The notes under the pieces: generated by a model | Told to the model about the DNA's origin: nothing | The model's input: only the letters and a program-made list of their open reading frames with translations | The model's database searches: none | Assembly: GCA_965243145.1 (NCBI GenBank) | Contig: CBDEUB010000002.1 | Location: forward strand, 2,780,512 to 2,844,511 | From: CBDBLK01 sp965243145 | GTDB lineage: Bacteria > Bdellovibrionota > Bacteriovoracia > Bacteriovoracales > Bacteriovoracaceae | Direction: 5' to 3' | Length of the DNA: 64,000 nt | Shown: piece by piece, positions 58,944-64,000 of the stretch | Numbering within the stretch: the stretch's first letter is position 1 | How the letters are laid out: the number at the start of each line of letters is the position of its first letter | Made by a program: the position numbers and the translations under genes

Positions 58944-60032
58944 GTGAAACTGCTGATTTTTGCTCACCGGGGTGAGGCGCAAACCTTTCTCAAAGAGGAA
59001 AAGGCGCGAGTGTGCGAATCTGGTGTCTTGGGGCCGCCCCTCCAGGGCCTGTTCCAATGCTCCCTGGGGCACATTCTGATCACCGGCGAGGGGCCACACC
59101 GGGCCTTGGGAAAGACCTGCACCGTGCTGGCGGCCCTGAGTGCTCGCGGACAAAGGGTGGAGCAAGTTTGGAACTTGGGCATCGCCGGGGCCTTGCGGCC
59201 AGAAATCTCCCTGGGGGACATTTACCCCTTGCGCACCATCTACGCCCTGGCCTCCCACGCACCCCACTCTCAGGTCGAATTTCACAGCTACACCTCCCAC
59301 TGGCCCCACGCCCGCAGCGACTGCGTTTCCTCCCCGGTGCGCATTTTGGATTCCGCCGCCGCCGATCACGCCGACAACTTCGCCCCTCTGGTGGACGGCG
59401 AGGCCTGGGGTGTGGCCCGCGCCTGCCAGTCCTTTGAGATTCCCTTTTTTCCCGTCAAATTGGCCTCGGACAGGCCCACTTTGGCCAATCCCGATGCCTG
59501 CCAAAGCGGCAGGGCGGGTGCTGCTACATGGAGCGATCAACTCTACCGCTGGTTTAGAGAACATTCCCCTACAGGGCCGCAAACCAGGCCTCAAGAAACC
59601 CGAAGGCCATTGGGGCCTGAAGAGTGGCCCAATCTCTACTTTACCGTGTCGGGCATGCGCCAACTCCGCCACCTGACTGCGGCCTTGCTCTCCCGGGGGG
59701 CCACTGCGCAAGAGATTGAGGCCTTGGCGCAAAGAAAAGAAGTGCAAGGGGAGGGACTCACCCCCAAGCAAAAGGGCGCGCAATTCCTCAAACTGTTGCG
59801 CCAGCAACTCAATCCCGTGCAGACAGAAGTCCGGCATCAACTGGAAGAGTGCGTGGAACCCCTGCGGCGGGCGGGTTTTCAAATAGGCCTGGATGCCGAT
59901 CTGGAAAGGGAACAATTTTCTCTGCGCGCTCAAGTGAAAGACGGGGATCATCTGCAAAGGCTGCAAAGCGGCCTGGCCCAATTTTCCTTTTCCCGCTTTG
60001 CCCGCCTGATGCGAGGGGAAGTCGATGTTTGA
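58944..60032 (+). CDS. Nucleoside-phosphorylase/nucleosidase-like protein with C-terminal helical extension
   Basis: The N-terminal ~190 residues fit the MTA/SAH-nucleosidase and purine-nucleoside-phosphorylase fold: LLIFAHRGEAQTFLKEEKAR, CSLGHILITGEGPHRALGKT, VWNLGIAGALRPEISLGDIY and the substrate segment DGEAWGVARACQSFEIPFFP with PVKLASDRP (ExxG and Asp as general acid). The C-terminal ~150 residues are helical and charged. GTG start. Overlaps the SPL gene by 8 bp; co-translation suggests the pair acts together, possibly in nucleotide-damage handling. Confidence 0.75.
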   Translation: MKLLIFAHRGEAQTFLKEEKARVCESGVLGPPLQGLFQCSLGHILITGEGPHRALGKTCTVLAALSARGQRVEQVWNLGIAGALRPEISLGDIYPLRTIYALASHAPHSQVEFHSYTSHWPHARSDCVSSPVRILDSAAADHADNFAPLVDGEAWGVARACQSFEIPFFPVKLASDRPTLANPDACQSGRAGAATWSDQLYRWFREHSPTGPQTRPQETRRPLGPEEWPNLYFTVSGMRQLRHLTAALLSRGATAQEIEALAQRKEVQGEGLTPKQKGAQFLKLLRQQLNPVQTEVRHQLEECVEPLRRAGFQIGLDADLEREQFSLRAQVKDGDHLQRLQSGLAQFSFSRFARLMRGEVDV

Positions 60033-61026
60033 GCGCATTTTGGTCGAGCGCCACCTGGTGCACCACCCCCGGGTGCAAAGCGTGTGCCGGCGCTTTCCCC
60101 AAACTCCGGTCAAGGCCATCGGCCGGGTCGAAGATGTCTTTGGCCGCGCCAAAAAACCCTATTTGCAAAAGCGCACTGGGGTGCAACTCTTCCTGGGGGA
60201 AAAGCGGGGAACTCTGGTCAAACTCGCCCCCCCCGCCTATGGCCAGAGTGGCGATCCCCACTACTATTTTATTCACGCCTACAACTGCCCCTACGAATGT
60301 CAATACTGTTATCTGCAAGGCCACTTTCAAAGTCCCGACCTGGTTCTCTTCGTCAACCACGAGGCCATAGGGGCGGAAATCGAACGCTTGGCCCACGCCA
60401 CTCCCCTCCGCCAAAGGGCCTGGTTTCACGCCGGCGAATACAGCGACAGTTTGGCCCTATCGTCCCTGACCGAAGAGTGGCCCCACTACTTTCAACTCTT
60501 TGGCCGGCTCCCCCGCGCCGTCCTGGAACTGAGAACCAAGTCGGCCAATATCAAAGTTCTGCGCAGACTGCCCCCCCGGGAAAATGTCATCGTCAGCTAC
60601 AGCTTGTCCCCGCGCCGGAGGGCGCAAAACACCGAACTCAAGGTTCCCTCTCTTGATCAACGCTTTAAGGCCATGAGTGCGCTAGAGGCATTGGGCCACC
60701 CTCTGGCCGTGCACCTCGACCCCATCATCTACCAGGCCGATTTTGCATCTATGTACGCCCAATTCATCGAGGAACTGGGGGGGGCGGCCACCCTGGCGAA
60801 AATCCGCTACTGGAGTTTGGGAGTGGTGCGCTTCACCACCCACACTGTCCGGCAGGCCAGACAAAACTACCCCGGCAGCGATTTTTTGGCCGCCGACTGG
60901 ATCAGATCGGCCGACGGTAAAGTGCGCTATCCCAGGCCCATGCGCCTGTGGATGCTGAATAAAATCAAAGATTTACTGCTCAAAAAGGGGGTTTCGCGGG
61001 AAAAAATCTATTTTTGCATGGAGTAA
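60025..61026 (+). CDS. Spore photoproduct lyase (SPL)-family radical SAM enzyme
   Basis: 333 residues. The radical-SAM cluster is YNCPYECQYCYLQGHF, a CxxxCxxC motif. SDPHYYFIHA-type and RTKSANIKVLRRLPP, VIVSYSLSP and AVHLDPIIYQADFASMYAQF match SPL. SPL repairs the spore photoproduct thymine dimer in endospore formers; homologues in non-sporulating Gram-negatives are of uncertain substrate. The catalytic Cys near the C-terminus of true SPLs may be the one in the last residues (IYFCME). It directly follows the nucleosidase-like gene. Confidence 0.88.
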   Translation: MFERILVERHLVHHPRVQSVCRRFPQTPVKAIGRVEDVFGRAKKPYLQKRTGVQLFLGEKRGTLVKLAPPAYGQSGDPHYYFIHAYNCPYECQYCYLQGHFQSPDLVLFVNHEAIGAEIERLAHATPLRQRAWFHAGEYSDSLALSSLTEEWPHYFQLFGRLPRAVLELRTKSANIKVLRRLPPRENVIVSYSLSPRRRAQNTELKVPSLDQRFKAMSALEALGHPLAVHLDPIIYQADFASMYAQFIEELGGAATLAKIRYWSLGVVRFTTHTVRQARQNYPGSDFLAADWIRSADGKVRYPRPMRLWMLNKIKDLLLKKGVSREKIYFCME

Positions 61027-61099
61027 TTCAAATTTTCTCTTGCCTTAGGGAATAAAAGCGTCTACCGTCGGGGACAGAATTTAAAATGAGGATGATGCC

Positions 61100-61336
61100 A
61101 TGGCCTATACATGCAATTTGACCGGCAAGCGGCGTTTGGTTGGGTACAATGTCTCCCACGCCAACAACCGCACCAAGAAGCAGCAAAAACCCAATTTGCA
61201 TAAAAAGCGCGTCTACGACCCGCAAACTGGCCGCACGGTGCGCATGAACCTCTCGGCCCAGGCCATCCGCACCCTCGACAAAGTGGGGGGACTCTCCCAA
61301 TTCTTGCAAAAATCCCGCCCCCACCAAGAGGCCTAA
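61100..61336 (+). CDS. rpmB: Ribosomal protein bL28
   Basis: 78 residues. MAYTCNLTGKRRLVGYNVSH, ANNRTKKQQKPNLHKKRVY and VRMNLSAQAIRTLDKVGGL are typical of bL28. Lacks the zinc-binding Cys pairs (only one N-terminal Cys), so it is the C-minus type. Last core gene before island 3. Confidence 0.95.
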   Translation: MAYTCNLTGKRRLVGYNVSHANNRTKKQQKPNLHKKRVYDPQTGRTVRMNLSAQAIRTLDKVGGLSQFLQKSRPHQEA

Positions 61337-61388
61337 TCTTTAGAAGTAACCTTCATATCTCAACTAAAAATTGTCAGTGTGGCCAGGC

Positions 61389-61435
61389 CATTGCTCACAA
61401 TTTAGGTCAGACGGGAAGCATTGAAAAGCGCAGAG
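61389..61435 (-). repeat. Partial palindromic-repeat copy and probable attachment site of island 3
   Basis: The plus strand has CACAATTTAGGTCAGACGGG, equivalent to the island 1 att repeat read on the minus strand (TCAATTTAGGAAAGACTTGG), and matches the CCTAAACTG part of the second array. It lies ~60 bp outside the end block, the same spacing as in islands 1 and 2. Confidence 0.55.
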
Positions 61436-61470
61436 CGTAATAAATAACATTGCTTAGCATCAAGTAGTCG

Positions 61471-61540
61471 AATTTACTAACCTTTTACCAACACGAGCAA
61501 ACATGCGCATTGCGTTCTATTTTGACCCCAAAAGGGCCAT
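61471..61540 (-). repeat. Conserved end block, island 3 (inverted)
   Basis: On the minus strand: AAAATAGAACGCAATGCGCA, TTTGCTCGTGTTGGTAAAAG and TTAGTAAATT, aligning with 34829-34896 and 54561-54628. Confidence 0.7.
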
Positions 61541-61586
61541 TTTTTCTTGTGTTGGCCCATTTTTAGCACAAAAAAATGGCCCTTTT
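61530..61586. terminator. Long inverted repeat, terminator-like
   Basis: Arms AAAAGGGCCATTTTTT (61530-61545) and AAAAAATGGCCCTTTT (61571-61586) are perfectly complementary, with a 25-base loop, followed by a T run. It could end transcription in either direction or be a structured element terminus. Confidence 0.6.
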
Positions 61587-61681
61587 TTATGCCAAATTTT
61601 CTTCAAATAACCGCTGGCCTTTAGGTGGAGAGTACGGTTCTATGGGTTTATAGGACACCGCATCCAAAGGAGGTTTTGAGT

Positions 61682-61954
61682 ATGTATTGTCTCTTTATTA
61701 GCGTTATCCCAAGGGTCTTTTTTCATGGTGCTATTGTGGCGGCCATCCTCACTTGGGGGCCAGACTGGACGAGGAAAAAATTTTTTGAACTCCATAGGGC
61801 CACGGCAAAACTGTTTATTGAAAAGCTAAAACAGGGTGGGCCTTCTCTTAAAATGATGGCACCCAATGGCAGCAGATTTATGGACGGGACTTATATCAGG
61901 TACGAAGACCTCGACAAGGCCAAAAAGGCAAACACTCCCTACATTCCCCTTTAG
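61682..61954 (+). CDS. Small membrane-anchored protein of unknown function
   Basis: 90 residues. AAAGGAGGTTTTGAGT gives a strong ribosome site before ATG 61682. An N-terminal hydrophobic segment (MYCLFISVIPRVFFHGAIVAAIL) is followed by a basic, helical region (RKKFFELHRATAKLFIEKLK) and a short polar tail. No family recognised. First gene of island 3. Confidence 0.55.
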   Translation: MYCLFISVIPRVFFHGAIVAAILTWGPDWTRKKFFELHRATAKLFIEKLKQGGPSLKMMAPNGSRFMDGTYIRYEDLDKAKKANTPYIPL

Positions 61955-62206
61955 GCCATCCAAACGCAGGGAAGAAATGGCGAAAAAGAGGGGGAGCGAA
62001 ACTTCGCTTTTCGTCCTTTTTTCGCCGATTTTAATTTCCTCTTTAATTCCCAAGACTTAGTGCGAAAAACGGCGTAACTTCGCCGCTTTTTTCCCACTTT
62101 CTCTTTTTTCTTAAAATGCAAAAATCCTTAAATTTCAGCTATTTGCAAGGTCTTGCACGCGATGCGTTTTTCTCCATACTAAGCACAAAAAACTTTGGAG
62201 GAAACG

Positions 62207-62617
62207 ATGGAAAACCAAAAATCCGTTCCGGCCTGGCAAGAGTTTTTAAACAATTGTGACGAGGCCGAAACAAAAAACAGACGCCTTTGGGACTTGCGCC
62301 CCGATATGGACACGGAAGAAATGTTTGCGAAGTCGGAAGTCTTGGATTTTTTCAAAAACCGCGACCTCGACCCCCAAATTAAAATTGTCCTGTCCGATGC
62401 CGTGGATGAACTGCCTCTACTTCAAGGGACGGTTTTAAGGGCGATTTACTGGAAGGGCATGACGACTTCTGAAGTCGCCAAAAATTTGAACACCACGGCC
62501 AAGGCCATTTATATGGCCAAGTCCAGGGGCATACAAGAACTCAGACGGGTTTTCTCTTTAAAAAAGTTGGCCGTTAGATTTGGAACTTCGGAAAACTCTG
62601 CAATTACGGAGGGTTGA
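62207..62617 (+). CDS. Sigma-70 region-4-like HTH protein
   Basis: 136 residues from ATG 62207, with GGAGG seven bases upstream. The C-terminal half, AVDELPLLQGTVLRAIYWKG then MTTSEVAKNLNTTAKAIYMA and KSRGIQELRR, fits sigma region 4 (helix-turn-helix with the 'AYxMxxRGIxxL' pattern). No region 2 is visible, so it is not a complete sigma factor; it is likely a positive regulator of the element's transfer genes. The 3' end is duplicated downstream. Confidence 0.65.
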   Translation: MENQKSVPAWQEFLNNCDEAETKNRRLWDLRPDMDTEEMFAKSEVLDFFKNRDLDPQIKIVLSDAVDELPLLQGTVLRAIYWKGMTTSEVAKNLNTTAKAIYMAKSRGIQELRRVFSLKKLAVRFGTSENSAITEG

Positions 62618-62932
62618 AGTGGATTTTTTTAAAGGGCCGTTAAGGCCAAGTGACATTTTTCCCTAGTAGTAGAGGCCCTTTTTTTGAAAGAGGCCCTAAA
62701 AATTGAAATTAAAAACGAAGGAGGTTGGAAAAAAATTCTGTTTTTAATGCCTGGATTGAAACGGTATGGCCACGGCAAAGGCCGTGATTTGAAAAATGCG
62801 GCCGTTAGATTTGGAGTTTCGGAAAGCTCTGCAATTACGGAGGGTTGAAGTGGATTTTTTTAAAGGGCCGTTAAGGCCAAGTGACATTTTTCCCTAGTAG
62901 TAGAGGCCCTTTTTTGAGAAGGCCCCAAAAGT
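62569..62932 (+). repeat. Direct duplication of a ~130-bp segment
   Basis: 62569-62698 and 62800-62932 are over 90% identical (GGCCGTTAGATTTGGA onward, through AGGCCAAGTGACATTTTTCC to GTAGTAGAGGCCCTTTTTT). It covers the last ~16 codons of the sigma-like gene and its downstream DNA. Confidence 0.85.
62725..62848 (+). pseudogene. Decayed second copy of the sigma-like gene
   Basis: After AAGGAGG the frame reads LEKNSVFNAWIETVWPRQRP and stops; it resembles the start of the preceding gene (MENQKSVPAWQEF). The 3' end reads AAVRFGVSESSAITEG before TGA at 62848, a copy of the earlier C-terminus. The middle is deleted. A duplication followed by internal deletion explains it. Confidence 0.6.
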
Positions 62933-62966
62933 TGAGATGGCAAACCAACAACAAGGAGACCGCACA

Positions 62967-63725
62967 ATGGAACACAAAAGAGAGACGACACCACCGCCGT
63001 GGAGGAATCCAGACGGCACAAGAAAAACTGATGCGGAAATTTCTAAACTCGGCAAAAGCTGGGATGTGGAAACCTGGAAGCAGTTTCTCGACGAGGATGT
63101 GGGAAAGATTACCGAAGACGGAAAACTTTACTTCGTTAAAAAGTTTGAAGACTGTCCCAAGCTGGAAAAGCAGACGGAAGACGAAGAGAAATTTTCTAAC
63201 AAAATGGAGAACCTGGACTTAGAAGTCATTTTTAGTCTCGCCTTTGAAGAGTTGACTCCCAGAGAGCAACTTATCTTGGACAAGCTGTTTTGGGAGGAAT
63301 TGAGTTTGCGAAGAACCGCAAGGGCATTGAATACCACTCCCACCAACATTAGCACAACTAAGGCCAGAGTTTTGAAAAAACTGAAAATGATCCTCACTTC
63401 AAAAGGTTTTGGGCAAAGACTGTCTTCCCACTTGAAAAGGTTTGCCATCCAAAGGCCAAAACGGGTGCGGTGTGGAGGCAATGAATTTCTCAAAAACGAG
63501 AACTTGAATTTTATCGAAGACAACCTTGCTTGTCTCAACCACACGGAAAGAAAAGTTGTGGAGTGTCTGTATTTCAAAGATATGGATTTAAAAACAGTTG
63601 CTTCCATCATTAAAAAAACGGTGGATGAAACCAGAAAAATTAACAAAATTGCCGGGGATAAACTGCAAAGAGTCTTTAATGAGGGCACTTTGAGAAATCT
63701 ATGGCCAATAAAACTTGTGGGGTAA
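62967..63725 (+). CDS. Protein with two sigma-70 region-4-like HTH modules
   Basis: 252 residues from ATG 62967 (AAGGAG nine bases upstream). Module 1: AFEELTPREQLILDKLFWEE, LSLRRTARALNTTPTNISTT, KARVLKKLK. Module 2: CLNHTERKVVECLYFKDMDL, KTVASIIKKTVDETRKINKI, AGDKLQRVF. No region 2 is seen. Tandem region-4 modules in one protein are uncommon. It lies directly before a conjugative pilin gene, so regulation of transfer genes is a reasonable guess. Confidence 0.65.
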   Translation: MEHKRETTPPPWRNPDGTRKTDAEISKLGKSWDVETWKQFLDEDVGKITEDGKLYFVKKFEDCPKLEKQTEDEEKFSNKMENLDLEVIFSLAFEELTPREQLILDKLFWEELSLRRTARALNTTPTNISTTKARVLKKLKMILTSKGFGQRLSSHLKRFAIQRPKRVRCGGNEFLKNENLNFIEDNLACLNHTERKVVECLYFKDMDLKTVASIIKKTVDETRKINKIAGDKLQRVFNEGTLRNLWPIKLVG

Positions 63726-63729
63726 AATT

Positions 63730-64000
63730 ATGCAAAAAATCTTTGACACAAAATTTTTCATTGCCGCAGGATGTGTGGCACTGGCCTGCTTCTTTCCCGA
63801 AGTAGCAGAGGCGCAATTTATCAAGGGGCGAGGTTTTGAATCGAGGCTGGGGAATCTTAGGGATGCCTTGATCGGGACAGTCCTTCCCTTGGTTAGCACT
63901 ATCGGACTGGTTTACGCCACAATTTTGGCCATGACAGGCTCTGGTGAGGGCCGCGGGAAAGTCATTGGCGTGGTGGTGATGTCCATTGTGGGCTTTTATA
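63730..64000 (+). CDS. VirB2/TrbC-like type IV secretion pilin, 3'-truncated by window end
   Basis: Starts MQKIFDTKFFIAAGCVALAC and FFPEVAEA (signal peptide), then QFIKGRGFESRLGNLRDALI, a first membrane helix GTVLPLVSTIGLVYATILAM, a short polar hinge TGSGEGRGK and a second helix VIGVVVMSIVGFY at the window edge. A cleaved leader plus two hydrophobic helices with a small polar loop is the VirB2/TrbC pilin pattern. It points to a T4SS operon beyond the window. Confidence 0.75.
   Translation, partial: MQKIFDTKFFIAAGCVALACFFPEVAEAQFIKGRGFESRLGNLRDALIGTVLPLVSTIGLVYATILAMTGSGEGRGKVIGVVVMSIVGFY

Larger units (their letters stand above)
61337..61681. other. Gene-free left edge of island 3
   Basis: Contains a partial palindromic repeat with ACAATTTAGGTCAGAC (around 61392), an inverted copy of the conserved end block, and a long inverted repeat. 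No gene is visible. Confidence 0.6.
61390..64000. mobile_element. Island 3: edge of a conjugative-type integrative element (continues past the window)
   Basis: Starts at a site like the island 1 att, with the shared end block in inverse orientation. Cargo so far: a small membrane protein, sigma-region-4-like regulators (one duplicated and decayed) and a VirB2/TrbC-like pilin. A type IV secretion gene suggests an ICE. The other end lies outside the window. Confidence 0.6.

Noticed and set aside
58761..60152. 463-codon open frame on the minus strand
   Set aside because: Antisense shadow of the nucleosidase/SPL genes and of the aldo/keto reductase N-terminus; low-complexity Gly/Gln composition and no motifs.
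62752..62767. TGGATTGAAACGGTAT matches the end of a CRISPR repeat plus the start of spacer 6, suggesting an orphan repeat in island 3
   Set aside because: The 16 bases encode W-I-E-T inside a decayed copy of the sigma-like gene, and the rest of the 32-bp repeat is absent; most likely coincidence.
62207..63725. Complete ECF sigma factors in island 3
   Set aside because: Only region-4-like HTHs are visible; region 2, needed for -10 recognition, is missing.

Overview
The window is chromosomal DNA from a Gram-negative, two-membrane bacterium. It carries a Pal/CpoB-like envelope cluster, lipoproteins, outer-membrane beta-barrel proteins, many signal peptides and a complete pst-phoU operon. Gene content fits a Bdellovibrionota or 'deltaproteobacterial-grade' organism, but a VWFA-related protein of the type common in Acidobacteriota means the phylum cannot be fixed from sequence alone. 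Starts are often GTG or TTG, genes often overlap by 4 bp, and the tetranucleotide GGCC is strikingly over-used in genes, intergenic DNA and islands.

Layout. 1-7.1 kb: accessory DNA with nuclease-like proteins, an AAA/DUF4143 ATPase, a frameshifted XRE regulator, an Rpn-type nuclease, and a pilin-like surface protein gene broken by a truncated IS3 element. 7.2-11.5 kb: pstS-pstC-pstA-pstB-phoU. 11.5-15.2 kb: two lytic-transglycosylase-like paralogues and small secreted or membrane proteins. 15.3-21.1 kb: a 1406-residue secreted protein, holB and tmk. 21.2-24.7 kb: a secreted zincin and its catalytically dead-looking tandem paralogue, an NPD/FabK-type flavoprotein and an ankyrin protein. 24.8-26.6 kb: an AT-rich ATPase + Toprim-like pair (PARIS/RloAB-like) whose second gene needs a -1 frameshift. 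26.6-31.1 kb: htpX, a cyclic-nucleotide-gated K+ channel, a barrel protein and a Ca2+/cation exchanger. 31.3-35.0 kb: island 1, an ABC-three-component (ABC-3C) defence operon between 20-bp direct repeats beside smpB. 35.0-42.2 kb: smpB, rsmA, tsaD, a VWFA protein, CpoB-like/DUF4398/Pal, and a second Rpn protein. 42.4-48.5 kb: a surface metalloprotease-barrel protein and a three-gene signalling operon. 48.5-54.7 kb: ssrA (tmRNA) with island 2 in its 3' end: integrase remnant, cas7, a DUF4160-DUF2442 pair, cas4-cas1-cas2, a type I-C CRISPR array and a third Rpn protein. 54.8-61.3 kb: tRNA-Ala, an HDAC-like deacetylase, a glycosyltransferase, an aldo/keto reductase, a nucleosidase-SPL photoproduct-lyase operon and rpmB. 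61.4 kb to the end: the edge of island 3, with sigma-region-4-like regulators and a VirB2/TrbC-like conjugative pilin.

Main discovery candidate. Islands 1 and 2 carry unrelated defence cargo (ABC-3C versus CRISPR-Cas I-C), yet share the same ends: a C-terminal integrase remnant with ATGGGCTA-type repeats on the left, and a conserved roughly 68-bp block on the right. Both are bounded by direct repeats. The same right-end block, inverted, opens island 3, which looks conjugative. This suggests a family of non-autonomous defence cassettes mobilised in trans, two of which sit beside the two partners of trans-translation (smpB and ssrA). The CRISPR island has kept adaptation genes, cas7 and an array but has no cas3, cas5 or cas8c.
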